A stretch of 64,000 nucleotides of DNA from Prosopocoilus inquinatus (taxonomy: Eukaryota; Arthropoda; Insecta; Coleoptera; Lucanidae), in the NCBI GenBank assembly GCA_036172665.1, contig JAYKNF010000016.1:1922001-1986000 (forward strand), given 5' to 3'. The stretch's first letter is position 1. The number at the start of each line of letters is the position of its first letter. The notes beneath the pieces were generated by a model. The model saw nothing but the letters and a program-made list of their open reading frames with translations, did no database searches and was not told the origin of the DNA. This document shows, one piece after another, positions 9,900-24,000 of this stretch. The translations under genes were made by a program, and so were the position numbers.

Positions 9900-12800
9900 T
9901 TGTTCCTGTGATGTATCTAATCGATCCTTATATATCTATCATGTTATTTGACATTACGATGGACTCCAGTAACTCTGATGTGAGATACGAAGTTTTCGGA
10001 CGCAGCAGAAGCTGGAAATAGTTTTGAACGAAATAGCACGTGTTAGCGTTGTTCCTGTGATGTATCTAATCGACCCTTACTTATCTATCTTGTTATTTGA
10101 CGTTACAATGGACTCCAGTAACTCCGATGTGAGATACGAAGTTTTCGGACGCAGCAGAAGCTGGAAATAGTTTCGAACGAAACAACACGTATTAGCGTCG
10201 TTCCTGTGATGTATCTAATCGATCTTTACTTATCTATCATGTTATTTGACGTTACGATAGACTTCAGTAACTCTGATGTGTGATACGAAGTTTTCGGACG
10301 CAGCAGAAGCTAGAAATAGTTTTGAACGAAACAACACGTCTTAGCGTTGTTCGTGTGTTGTATCTAATCGATCCTTACTTATCTATCATATTATTTGACG
10401 TTACGATGGACTCCAGTAACATTGATTTGAAGTACGAAGTTCTCGGACGCAGCAGAAGCTGGAAATAGATTTGAACGAAATAAAACGTATTAGCGTTGTT
10501 CCTGTGATGTATCTAATCGATCCTTACTTATCTATCATATTATTTGACGTTACGATGGACTCCAGTAACTTTGATTTGAAGTACGAAGTTCTCGGACGCA
10601 GCAGAAGCTGGAAATAGTTTTGAACGAAATAAAACGTATTAGCGTTGTTCCTGTGATGTATCCAATCGATCCTTACTTATCTATCTTGTTATTTGACGTT
10701 ACGATGGACTCCAGTAACTCTGATGTGAGATACGATGTTTTCGGACGCAGCAGAAGCTGGAAATAGTTTTGAACGAAACAACACGTATTAGCGTTGTTCC
10801 TGTGTTGTATCTATTCGATCCTTACTTATCTATCTTGTTATTTGACGTTACGATGGACTCCAGTAACTTTGATGTGAGATACGATGTTTTCGGAAGCAGC
10901 AGAAGCTGGAAATAGTTTTGAACGAAACAACACGTATTAGCGTTGTTCCTGTGATGTATCTAATCGATCCTTACTTATCTATCTTGTTATTTGACGTTAC
11001 GATGGACTGCAGTAACTTTGATTTGAGATACGCAGTTCTCGGACGCAGCAGAAGCTGGAAATAGTTTTGAACGAAATAACACGTGTTAGCGTTGTTCCTG
11101 TGATGTACCTAATCGACCCTTACTTATCTATCTTGTTATTTGACGTTACGATGGACTCCAGTAACTCCGATGTGAGATACGAAGTTCTCGGACGCAGCAG
11201 AAGCAGGAAATAGTTTAGAACGAAATAACACGTATTAGCGTTGTTCCTTTGATGTATCTAATAGATCCTTACTTATCTATCTTGTTATTTGACGTTACGA
11301 TGGACTCCAGTAACTTTGATTTGAGATACGAAGTTCTCGGACGCAGCAGAAGCTGGAAATAGTTTTGAACGAAATAACACGTGTTAGCGTTGTTCCTGTG
11401 ATGTATCTAATCGACCCTTACTTATCTATCTTGTTATTTGACGTTACAATGGACTCCAGTAACTCCGATGTGAGATACGAAATTTTCGGACGCAGCAGAA
11501 GCTGGAAATAGTTTTGAACGAAATAACACGTGTTAGCGTTGTTCCTGTGATGTATCTAATCGACCCTTACTTATCTATCTTGTTATTTGACGTTACAATG
11601 GACTCCAGTAACTTTGATTTGAAGTACGAAGTTCTCGGACGCAGCAGAAGCTGGAAATAGTTTTGAACGAAATAAAACGTATTAGCGTTGTTCCTGTGAT
11701 GTGTCTAATCGATCCTTACTTATCTATCATATTATTTGACGTTACGATGGACTCCAGTAACTTTGAATTGAAGTACGAAGTTCTCGGACGCAGCAGAAGC
11801 TGGAAATAGTTTTGAACGAAATAACACGTATTAGCGTTGTTCCTGTGATGTATCTAATCGATCCTTACTTATCTATCTTGTTATTTGACGTAACGATGGA
11901 CTCCAGTAATTTTGATTTGAGATAAGATGTTCTCGGACGCAGCAGAAGTTGGAAATAGTTTTGAACGAAATAGCACGTGTCAGCGTTGTTCCTGTGATGT
12001 ATCTAATCGACCCTTACTTATCTATCTTGTTATTGGACATTACGATGGACTCCAGTAACTTTGATTTGAAGTACGAAATTCTCGGACGCAGCAGAAGCTG
12101 GAAATAGTTTTGAACGAAATAACACGTATTAGCGTTGTTCCTGTGATGTATCTAATCGACCCTTACTTATCTATCTTGTTATTTGACGTTACAATGGACT
12201 CCAGTAACTCCGATGTGAGATACGAATTTCTCGGACGCAGCAGAAGCTGGAAATAGATTTGAACGAAATAAAACGTATTAGCGTTGTTCCTGTGATGTAT
12301 CTAATCGATCCTTACTTATCTATCATATTATTTGACGTTACGATGGACTCCAGTAACTTTGATTTGAAATACGAAGTTCTCGGACGCAGCAGAAGCTGGA
12401 AATAGTTTTGAACGAAATAAAACGTATTAGCGTTGTTCCTGTGATGTATCCAATCGATCCTTACTTATCTATCTTGTTATTTGACGTTACGATGGACTCC
12501 AGTAACTCTGATGTGAGATACGATGTTTTCGGACGCAGCAGAAGCTGGAAATAGTTTTGAACGAAACAACAGGTATTAGCGTTGTTCCTGTGTTGTATCT
12601 ATTCGATCCTTACTTATCTATCTTGTTATTTGACGTTACGATGGACTCCAGTAACTTTGATGTGAGATACGAAGTTCTCGGACGCAGCAGAAGCTGGAAA
12701 TAGTTTTGAACGAAATAACACGTGTTAGCGTTGTTCCTGTGATGTATCTAATCGACCCTTACTTATCTATCTTGTTATTTGACGTTACAATGGACTCCAG

Positions 12801-15800
12801 TAACTCCGATGTAAGATACGAATTTCTCGGACGCAGCAGAAGCTGGAAATAGTTTTGAACGAAACAACACGTATTAGCGTTGTTCCTGTGATGTGTCTAA
12901 TCGATCCTTACTTATCTATCTTGTTATTTGACGTTACGATGGACTCCAGTAACTTAGATTTGAGATACGAAGTTCTCGGACGCAGCAGAAGCTGGAAATA
13001 GTTTTGAACGAAATAACACGTGTTAGCGTTGTTCCTGTGATGTATCTAATCGACCCTTACTTATCTATCTTGTTATTTGACGTTACGATGGACTCCAGTA
13101 ACTCTGATGTGAGATACGAAGTTTTCGGACGCAGCAGAAGCTGGAAATAGTTTTGAACGAAACAACACGTATTAGCGTTGTTCCTGTGATGTATCTAATC
13201 GATCCTTACTTATCTATCTTGTTATTTGACGTTACGATGGACTGCAGTAACTTTGATTTGAGATACGCAGTTCTCGGACGCAGCAGAAGCTGGAAATAGT
13301 TTTGAACGAAATAACACGTGTTAGCGTTGTTCCTGTGATGTATCTAATCGATCCTTATATATCTATCATGTTATTTGACATTACGATGGACTCCAGTAAC
13401 TCTGATGTGAGATACGAAGTTTTCGGACGCAGCAGAAGCTGGAAATAGTTTTGAACGAAATAGCACGTGTTAGCGTTGTTCCTGTGATGTATCTAATCGA
13501 CCCTTACTTATCTATCTTGTTATTTGACGTTACAATGGACTCCAGTAACTCCGATGTGAGATACGAAGTTTTCGGACGCAGCAGAAGCTGGAAATAGTTT
13601 CGAACGAAACAACACGTATTAGCGTCGTTCCTGTGATGTATCTAATCGATCTTTACTTATCTATCATGTTATTTGACGTTACGATAGACTTCAGTAACTC
13701 TGATGTGTGATACGAAGTTTTCGGACGCAGCAGAAGCTAGAAATAGTTTTGAACGAAACAACACGTCTTAGCGTTGTTCGTGTGTTGTATCTAATCGATC
13801 CTTACTTATCTATCATATTATTTGACGTTACGATGGACTCCAGTAACATTGATTTGAAGTACGAAGTTCTCGGACGCAGCAGAAGCTGGAAATAGATTTG
13901 AACGAAATAAAACGTATTAGCGTTGTTCCTGTGATGTATCTAATCGATCCTTACTTATCTATCATATTATTTGACGTTACGATGGACTCCAGTAACTTTG
14001 ATTTGAAGTACGATGTTCTCGGACGCAGCAGAAGCTGGAAATAGTTTTGAACGAAATAAAACGTATTAGCGTTGTTCCTGTGATGTATCCAATCGATCCT
14101 TACTTATCTATCTTGTTATTTGACGTTACGATGGACTCCAGTAACTCTGATGTGAGATACGATGTTTTCGGACGCAGCAGAAGCTGGAAATAGTTTTGAA
14201 CGAAACAACACGTATTAGCGTTGTTCCTGTGTTGTATCTATTCGATCCTTACTTATCTATCTTGTTATTTGACGTTACGATGGACTCCAGTAACTTTGAT
14301 GTGAGATACGATGTTTTCGGAAGCAGCAGAAGCTGGAAATAGTTTTGAACGAAACAACACGTATTAGCGTTGTTCCTGTGATGTATCTAATCGATCCTTA
14401 CTTATCTATCTTGTTATTTGACGTTACGATGGACTGCAGTAACTTTGATTTGAGATACGCAGTTCTCGGACGCAGCAGAAGCTGGAAATAGTTTTGAACG
14501 AAATAACACGTGTTAGCGTTGTTCCTGTGATGTACCTAATCGACCCTTACTTATCTATCTTGTTATTTGACGTTACGATGGACTCCAGTAACTCCGATGT
14601 GAGATACGAAGTTCTCGGACGCAGCAGAAGCAGGAAATAGTTTAGAACGAAATAACACGTATTAGCGTTGTTCCTTTGATGTATCTAATAGATCCTTACT
14701 TATCTATCTTGTTATTTGACGTTACGATGGACTCCAGTAACTTTGATTTGAGATACGAAGTTCTCGGACGCAGCAGAAGCTGGAAATAGTTTTGAACGAA
14801 ATAACACGTGTTAGCGTTGTTCCTGTGATGTATCTAATCGACCCTTACTTATCTATCTTGTTATTTGACGTTACAATGGACTCCAGTAACTCCGATGTGA
14901 GATACGAAATTTTCGGACGCAGCAGAAGCTGGAAATAGTTTTGAACGAAATAACACGTGTTAGCGTTGTTCCTGTGATGTATCTAATCGACCCTTACTTA
15001 TCTATCTTGTTATTTGACGTTACAATGGACTCCAGTAACTTTGATTTGAAGTACGAAGTTCTCGGACGCAGCAGAAGCTGGAAATAGTTTTGAACGAAAT
15101 AAAACGTATTAGCGTTGTTCCTGTGATGTGTCTAATCGATCCTTACTTATCTATCATATTATTTGACGTTACGATGGACTCCAGTAACTTTGAATTGAAG
15201 TACGAAGTTCTCGGACGCAGCAGAAGCTGGAAATAGTTTTGAACGAAATAACACGTATTAGCGTTGTTCCTGTGATGTATCTAATCGATCCTTACTTATC
15301 TATCTTGTTATTTGACGTAACGATGGACTCCAGTAATTTTGATTTGAGATAAGATGTTCTCGGACGCAGCAGAAGCTGGAAATAGTTTTGAACGAAATAG
15401 CACGTGTCAGCGTTGTTCCTGTGATGTATCTAATCGACCCTTACTTATCTATCTTGTTATTGGACATTACGATGGACTCCAGTAACTTTGATTTGAAGTA
15501 CGAAATTCTCGGACGCAGCAGAAGCTGGAAATAGTTTTGAACGAAATAACACGTATTAGCGTTGTTCCTGTGATGTATCTAATCGACCCTTACTTATCTA
15601 TCTTGTTATTTGACGTTACAATGGACTCCAGTAACTCCGATGTGAGATACGAATTTCTCGGACGCAGCAGAAGCTGGAAATAGATTTGAACGAAATAAAA
15701 CGTATTAGCGTTGTTCCTGTGATGTATCTAATCGATCCTTACTTATCTATCATATTATTTGACGTTACGATGGACTGCAGTAACTTTGATTTGAAATACG

Positions 15801-16570
15801 AAGTTCTCGGACGCAGCAGAAGCTGGAAATAGTTTTGAACGAAATAAAACGTATTAGCGTTGTTCCTGTGATGTATCCAATCGATCCTTACTTATCTATC
15901 TTGTTATTTGACGTTACGATGGACTCCAGTAACTCTGATGTGAGATACGATGTTTTCGGACGCAGCAGAAGCTGGAAATAGTTTTGAACGAAACAACAGG
16001 TATTAGCGTTGTTCCTGTGTTGTATCTATTCGATCCTTACTTATCTATCTTGTTATTTGACGTTACGATGGACTCCAGTAACTTTGATGTGAGATACGAA
16101 GTTCTCGGACGCAGCAGAAGCTGGAAATAGTTTTGAACGAAATAACACGTGTTAGCGTTGTTCCTGTGATGTATCTAATCGACCCTTACTTATCTATCTT
16201 GTTATTTGACGTTACAATGGACTCCAGTAACTCCGATGTGAGATACGAATTTCTCGGACGCAGCAGAAGCTGGAAATAGTTTTGAACGAAACAACACGTA
16301 TTAGCGTTGTTCCTGTGATGTGTCTAATCGATCCTTACTTATCTATCTTGTTATTTGACGTTACGATGGACTCCAGTAACTTAGATTTGAGATACGAAGT
16401 TCTCGGACGCAGCAGAAGCTGGAAATAGTTTTGAACGAAATAACACGTGTTAGCGTTGTTCCTGTGATGTATCTAATCGACCCTTACTTATCTATCTTGT
16501 TATTTGACGTTACGATGGACTCCAGTAACTCTGATGTGAGATACGAAGTTTTCGGACGCAGCAGAAGCTG
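9900..16570 (+). repeat. 23-monomer HOR, tandem pair (3,427-bp period)
   Basis: About 9,900-13,140 and 13,327-16,570 align at 3,427 bp (23 units). Shared variants include ccttatatat (9926/13353), gtaacattgattt (near 10418/13845), cggaagcagc (near 10891/14318), ctaatagatcc, gataagatg (11921/15348), cacgtgtcagcg, and aacaacagg (12565/15992). Single-base differences are sparse, for example agaagttgg only in copy one and gactgcag near 15776 only in copy two. About one junction unit, 13,144-13,313, separates the aligned parts. Confidence 0.88.
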
Positions 16571-19500
16571 GAAATAGTTTCGAACGAAACAACACGTATT
16601 AGCGTTGTTAATATGATGTATCTAATCGATCCTTACTTATCTATCTTGTTATTTGACGTTACGATGGACTCCAGTAACTCTGATGTGAGATACGAAGTTT
16701 TCGGACGCAGCAGAAGCTGGAAATAGTTTCGAACGAAACAACACGTATTAGCGTTGTTAATATGATGTATCTAATCGATCCTTACTTATCTATCTTGTTA
16801 TTTGACGTTACGATGTACTCCAGTAACTTTGATTTGAGATACGAAATTCTCGGACGCAGCAGAAGCTGGAAATAGTTTCGAACGAAACAACACGTATTAG
16901 CGTCGTTCCTGTGATGTATCTAATCGATCTTTACTTATCTATCATGTTATTTGACGTTACGATAGACTTCAGTAACTCTGATGTGTGATACGAAGTTTTC
17001 GGACGCAGCAGAAGCTAGAAATAGTTTTGAACGAAACAACACGTCTTAGCGTTGTTCGTGTGTTGTATCTAATCGATCCTTACTTATCTATCATATTATT
17101 TGACGTTACGATGGACTCCAGTAACTTTGATTTGAAGTACGAAGTTCTCGGACGCAGCAGAAGCTGGAAATAGATTTGAACGAAATAAAACGTATTAGCG
17201 TTGTTCCTGTGATGTATCTAATCGATCCTTACTTATCTATCATATTATTTGACGTTAGGATGGACTCCAGTAACTTTGATTTGAAATACGAAGTTCTCGG
17301 ACGCAGCAGAAGCTGGAAATAGTTTTGAACGAAATAAAACGTATTAGCGTTGTTCCTGTGATGTATCCAATCGATCCTTACTTATCTATCTTGTTATTTG
17401 ACGTTACGATGGACTCCAGTAACTCTGATGTGAGATACGATGTTTTCGGACGCAGCAGAAGCTGGAAATAGCTTTGAACGAAACAACACGTATTAGCGTT
17501 GTTCCTGTGTTGTATCTATTCGATCCTTACTTATCTATCTTGTTATTTGACGTTACGATGGACTCCAGTAACTTTGATGTGAGATACGAAGTTCTCGGAC
17601 GCAGCAGAAGCTGGAAATAGTTTTGAACGAAATAACACGTGTTAGCGTTGTTCCTGTGATGTATCTAATCGACCCTTACTTATCTATCTTGTTATTTGAC
17701 GTTACAATGGACTCCAGTAACTCCGATGTGAGATACGAATTTCTCGGACGCAGCAGAAGCTGGAAATAGTTTTGAACGAAACAACACGTATTAGCGTTGT
17801 TCCTGTGATGTATCTAATCGATCCTTACTTATGTATCTTGTTATTTGACGTTACGATGGACTCCAGTAACTTAGATTTGAGATACGAAGTTCTCGGACGC
17901 AGCAGAAGCTGGAAATAGTTTTGAACGAAATAACACGTGTTTGCGTTGTTCCTGTGATGTATCTAATCGACCCTTACTTATCTATCTTGTTATTTGACGT
18001 TACAATGGACTCCAGTAACTCCGATGTGAGATACGAAGTTTTCGGACGCAGCAGAAGCTGGAAATAGTTTTGAACGAAACAACACGTATTAGCGTTGCTC
18101 CTGTGATGTATCTAATCGATCCTTACTTATCTATCTTGTTATTTGACGTTACGATGTACTCCAGTAACTTTGATTTGAGATACGAAATTCTCGGACGCAG
18201 CAGAAGCTGGAAATAGTTTCGAACGAAACAACACGTATTAGCGTCGTTCCTGTGATGTATCTAATCGATCTTTACTTATCTATCATGTTATTTGACGTTA
18301 CGATAGACTTTAGTAACTCTGATGTGTGATACGAAGTTTTCGGACGCAGCAGAAACTAGAAATAGTTTTGAACGAAACAACACGTCTTAGCGTTGTTCGT
18401 GTGTTGTATCTAATCGATCCTTACTTATCTATCAACACGAACACGTATTAGCGTCGTTCCTGTGATGTATCTAATCGATCTTTACTTATCTATCATGTTA
18501 TTTGACGTTACGATAGACTTCAGTAACTCTGATGTGAGATACGAAGTTTTCGGACGCAGCAGAAGCTGGAAATAGTTTTGAACGAAATAACACGTGTTAG
18601 CGTTGTTCCTGTGATGTATCTAATCGACCCTTACTTATCTATCTTGTTATTTGACGTTACAATGTTCTCCAGTAACTTTGATTTGAAGTACGAAGTTCTC
18701 GGACGCAGCAGAAGCTGGAAATAGTTTTGAACGAAATAAAACGTATTAGCGTTGTTCCTGTGATGTATCTAATCGATCCTTACTTATCTATCATATTATT
18801 TGACGTTACGATGGACTCCAGTAACTCTGATGTGAGATACGAAGTTTTCGGACGCAGCAGAAGCTGGAAATAGTTTCGAACGAAACAACACGTATTAGCG
18901 TTGTTAATATGATGTATCTAATCGATCCTTACTTATCTATCTTGTTATTTGACGTTACGATGGACTCCAGTAACTCTGATGTGAGATACGAAGTTTTCGG
19001 ACGCAGCAGAAGCTGGAAATAGTTTCGAACGAAACAACACGTATTAGCGTTGTTAATATGATGTATCTAATCGATCCTTACTTATCTATCTTGTTATTTG
19101 ACGTTACGATGTACTCCAGTAACTTTGATTTGAGATACGAAATTCTCGGACGCAGCAGAAGCTGGAAATAGTTTCGAACGAAACAACACGTATTAGCGTC
19201 GTTCCTGTGATGTATCTAATCGATCTTTACTTATCTATCATGTTATTTGACGTTACGATAGACTTCAGTAACTCTGATGTGTGATACGAAGTTTTCGGAC
19301 GCAGCAGAAGCTAGAAATAGTTTTGAACGAAACAACACGTCTTAGCGTTGTTCGTGTGTTGTATCTAATCGATCCTTACTTATCTATCATATTATTTGAC
19401 GTTACGATGGACTCCAGTAACTTTGATTTGAAGTACGAAGTTCTCGGACGCAGCAGAAGCTGGAAATAGATTTGAACGAAATAAAACGTATTAGCGTTGT

Positions 19501-20126
19501 TCCTGTGATGTATCTAATCGATCCTTACTTATCTATCATATTATTTGACGTTAGGATGGACTCCAGTAACTTTGATTTGAAATACGAAGTTCTCGGACGC
19601 AGCAGAAGCTGGAAATAGTTTTGAACGAAATAAAACGTATTAGCGTTGTTCCTGTGATGTATCCAATCGATCCTTACTTATCTATCTTGTTATTTGACGT
19701 TACGATGGACTCCAGTAACTCTGATGTGAGATACGATGTTTTCGGACGCAGCAGAAGCTGGAAATAGTTTTGAAAGAAACAACACGTATTAGCGTTGTTC
19801 CTGTGTTGTATCTATTCGATCCTTACTTATCTATCTTGTTATTTGACGTTACGATGGACTCCAGTAACTTTGATGTGAGATACGAAGTTCTCGGACGCAG
19901 CAGAAGCTGGAAATAGTTTTGAACGAAATAACACGTGTTAGCGTTGTTCCTGTGATGTATCTAATCGACCCTTACTTATCTATCTTGTTATTTGACGTTA
20001 CAATGGACTCCAGTAACTCCGATGTGAGATACGAATTTCTCGGACGCAGCAGAAGCTGGAAATAGTTTTGAACGAAACAACACGTATTAGCGTTGTTCCT
20101 GTGATGTATCTAATCGATCCTTACTT
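16510..20126 (+). repeat. Duplicated cassette block, offset 2,296 bp
   Basis: About 16,510-17,830 recurs at 18,806-20,126. Both carry the rare gttaggatgg (17254 and 19550), two successive gttaatatg units, and the gtgtgatac unit (16985 and 19281). The offset is 16 units minus 88 bp, and the missing 88 bp lies at the truncation at 18,433. The spacer 17,830-18,806 includes a third, decayed cassette copy with gactttag and agaaactag. Confidence 0.85.
18339..18548 (+). repeat. Truncated monomer pair with 88 bp missing
   Basis: Two units occupy 210 bp instead of 298. The first runs for 95 bp (18339-18433, ending in ttatctatc). The second resumes at unit position 41 (18440, aacacgtatt) and runs for 109 bp. 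Between them lies one extra copy of aacacg (18434-18439), so the junction reads aacacgaacacg. The left part is a cttagcg/ttcgtgtg unit and the right part is the gtcgttcc/gatcttt unit that normally precedes it. The break therefore jumped back in subtype order, as expected for misaligned repair. Confidence 0.9.
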
Positions 20127-21950
20127 ATCTATCTTGTTATTTGACGTTACGATGGACTGCAGTAACTTTGATTTGAGATACGCAGTTCTCGGACGCAGCA
20201 GAAGCTGGAAATAGTTTTGAACGAAATAACACGTGTTAGCGTTGTTCCTGTGATGTACCTAATCGACCCTTACTTATCTATCTTGTTATTTGACGTTACG
20301 ATGGACTCAAGTAACACCGATGTGAGATACGAAGTTCTCGGACGCAGCAGAAGCTGGAAATAGTTTAGAACGAAATAACACGTATTAGCGTTGTTCCTTT
20401 GATGTATCTAATCGATCCTTACTTATCTATCTTGTTATTTGACGTTACGATGGACTCCAGTAACTTTGATTTGAGATAAGAAGTTCTCGGACGCAGCAGA
20501 AGCTGGAAATAGTTTTGAACGAAATAACACGTGTTAGCGTTGTTCCTGTGATGTATCTAATCGACCCTTACTTATCTATCTTGTTATTTGACGTTACAAT
20601 GGACTCCAGTAACTCCGATGTGAGATACGAATTTCTCGGACGCAGCAGAAGCTGGAAATAGTTTTGAACGAAACAACACGTATTAGCGTTGTTCCTGTGA
20701 TGTATCTAATCGATCCTTACTTATCTATCTTCTTATTTGACGTTACGATGGACTCCAGTAACTTTGGTTTGAGATACGAAGTTCTCGGACGCAGCAGAAG
20801 CTGGAAATAGTTTTGAACGAAATAACACTTGTTAGCGTTGTTCCTGTTATGTATCTAATCGACCCTTACTTATCTATCTTGTTATTTGACGTTACAATGG
20901 ACTCCAGTAACTCCGATGTGAGATACGAAGTTTTCGGACGCAGCAGAAGCTGGAAATAGTTTTGAACGAAACAACACGTATTAGCGTTGTTCCTGTGATG
21001 TATCTAATCGATCCTTACTTATCTATCTTGTTATTTGACGTTACGATGGACTCCAGTAACTCTGATGTGAGATACAAAATTTTCGGACGCAGCAGAAGCT
21101 GGAAATAGTTTCGGACGAAACAACACGTATTAGCGTTGTTAATGTGATGTATCTAATCGATTATTACTTATCTATCTTGTTATTTGACGTTACGATGGAC
21201 TCCAGTAACTTTGATTTGAGATAAGATGTTCTCGGACGCAGCAGAAGCTGGAAATAGTTTTGAACGAAATAACACGTGTTAGCGTTGTTCCTGTGATGTA
21301 TCTAATCGATCCTTACTTATCTATCTTGTTATTTGACATTACGATGGACTCCAGTAACTCTGATGTGAGATACGAAGTTTTCGGACGCAGCAGAAGCTGG
21401 AAATAGTTTTGAACGAAACAACACGTATTAGCGTTGTTCCTGTGATGTATCTAATCGATCCTTACTTATCTATCTTGTTATTTGACGTTACGATGGACTC
21501 CAGTAACTTTGATTTGAGATACGAAGTTTTCGGACGCAGCAGAAGCTGGAAATAGTTTTGAACGAAACAACACGTATTAGCGTTGTTCCTGTGATGTATC
21601 TAATCGATCCTTACTTATCTATCTTGTTATTTGACTTAACGATGGACTCCAGTAACTTTGATTTGAGATACGATGTTCTCGGACGCAGCAGAAGCTGGAA
21701 ATAGTTTTGAACGAAATAGCACGTGTTAGCGTTGTTCCTGTGATGTATCTAATCGACCCTTACTTATCTATCTTGTTATTTGAAGTTACGATGGACTCCA
21801 GTAACTCCGATGTGAGATACGAAGTTCTCGGACGCAGCAGAGGCTGGAAATAGTTTAGAACGAAATAACACGTATTAGCGTTGTTCCTGTGATGTATCTA
21901 ATCGATCCTTACTTATCTATCTTGTTATTTGACGCTACGATGGACTCCAG
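20126..21950 (+). repeat. Mosaic monomer stretch without a clear HOR partner
   Basis: Units continue in perfect 149-bp phase, but I found no long partner in the window. Private or rare changes cluster here: gactcaagtaacacc (near 20306), tttggtttg (near 20764), cttcttatttg, gatacaaaat, tttcggacgaaac, cgattattac, and gacttaacg. Higher divergence than neighbouring blocks suggests an older or less homogenised segment. Confidence 0.6.
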
Positions 21951-24000
21951 TAACTTTGATTTGAGATACGAAGTTCTCGGACGCAGCAGAAGCTGGAAAT
22001 AGTTTAGAACGAAATAACACGTATTAACGTTGTTCCTGTGTTGTATCTAATCTATCCTTACTTATCTATCATATTATTTGACGTTACGATGGACTTCAGT
22101 ATCTCTGATGTGAGATACGAAGTTTTCGGACGCAGCAGAAGCTGGAAATAGTTTTGAACGAAACAACACGTATTAGCGTTGTTCCTGTGATGTATCTAAT
22201 CGATCCTTACTTATCTATCTTGTTATTTGAGGTAACGATGGACTCCAGTAACTTTGATTTGAAGTACGAAGTTCTCGGACGCAGCAGAAGCTGGAAATAG
22301 TTTTGAACGAAATAACATGTATTAGCGTTGTTCCTGTGATGTATCTAATCGATCCCTACTTATCTATCTTGTTATTTGACGTTACGATGGACTCCAGTAT
22401 CTCTGATGTGAGATACGAAATTCTCGGACGCAGCAGAAGCTGGAAATAGTTTTGAACGAAATAACACGTATTAGCGTTGTTCCTGTGTTGTATCTAATCG
22501 ATCCTTACTTATCTATCATATTATTTGACGTTACGATGGACTCCAGTAACTTTGATTTGAAGTACGAAGTTCTCGGACGCAGCAGAAGCTGGAAATAGTT
22601 TTGAACGAAATAACACGTATTAGCGTTGTTCCTGTGATGTATCTAATCGATCCCTACTTATCTATCTTGTTATTTGACGTTACGATGGACTCCAGTATCT
22701 CTGATGTGAGATACGAAGTTTTCGGACTCAGCAAAAGCTGGAAATAGTTTTGAACGAAACAACACGTATTAGCGTTGTTCCTGTGATGTATCTAATCGAT
22801 CCTTACTTATCTATCTTGTTATTTGACGTAACGATGGACTCCAGTAACTTTGATTTGAGATACGATGTTCTCGGACGCAGCAGAAGCTGGAAATAGTTTT
22901 GAACGAAATAGCACATGTTAGCGTTGTTCCTGTGATGTATCTAATCGACCCTTACTTATCTATCTTGTTATTTGAAGTTACGATGGACTCCAGTAACTCC
23001 GATGTGAGATACGAAGTTCTCGGACGCAGCATAGGCTGGAAATAGTTTAGAACGAAATAACACGTATTAGCGTTGTTCCTGTGTTGTATCTAATCGATCC
23101 TTACTTATCTATCATATTATTTGACGTTACGATGGACTCCAGTAACTTTGATTTGAGATACGAAGTTCTCGGACGCTGCAGAAGCTGGAAATAGTTTTGA
23201 ACGAAATAATACGTATTAGCGTTGTTCCTGTGATGTATCTAATCGATCCTTACATATCTATCATGTTATTTGACATTACGATGGACTCCAGTAACTCTGA
23301 TGTGAGATACGAAGTTTTCGGACGCAGCAGAAGCTGGAAATAGTTTTGAACGAAATAACACGTGTTAGCGTTGTTCCTGTGATGTATCTAATCGACCCTT
23401 ACTTATCTATCTTGTTATTTGACGTTACAATGGACTCCAGTAACTCCGATGTGAGATACGAATTTCTCGGACGCAGCAGAAGCTGGAAATAGTTTTGAAC
23501 GAAACAACACGTATTAGCGTTGTTCCTGTGATGTATCTAATCGATCCTTACTTATCTATCTTGTTATTTGACGTTACAATGGACTCCAGTAACTCCGATG
23601 TGAGATACGAATTTCTCGGACGCAGCAGAAGCTGGAAATAGTTTAGAACGAAATAACACGTATTAACGTTGTTCCTGTGTTGTATCTAATCTATCCTTAC
23701 TTATCTATCATATTAATTGACGTTACGATGGACTCCAGTAACTTTGATTTGAAGTACGAAGTTCTCGGACGCAGCAGAAGCTGGAAATAGTTTTGAACGA
23801 AATAACACGTATTAGCGTTGTTCCTGTGATGTATCTAATCGATCCCTACTTTTCTATCTTGTTATTTGACGTTACGATGGACTCCAGTATCTCTGATGTG
23901 AGATACGAAGTTTTCGGACGCAGCAGAAGCTGGAAATAGTTTTGAACGAAATAACACGTATTAGCGTTGTTCCTGTGATGTATCTAATCGATCCTTACTT
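21950..24000 (+). repeat. Segment recurring at 48,621-50,671
   Basis: At an offset of 26,671 bp (exactly 179 units) the two regions share gacttcagtatctc (cttcag at 22094/48765), aacatgtatt (22314/48985) and cataggctgg (ataggctgg at 23031/49702). The three rare variants fall in the same order and spacing. Differences include actcagcaaaag near 22726, and ccatac and gggctcc near 49620-49660 in the second copy. Confidence 0.85.

Noticed and set aside
18339..18548. Insertion of a mobile element at the phase break
   Set aside because: The break is a net loss with a 6-bp duplication of adjacent satellite sequence. No foreign bases, terminal repeats or target-site duplication are present.
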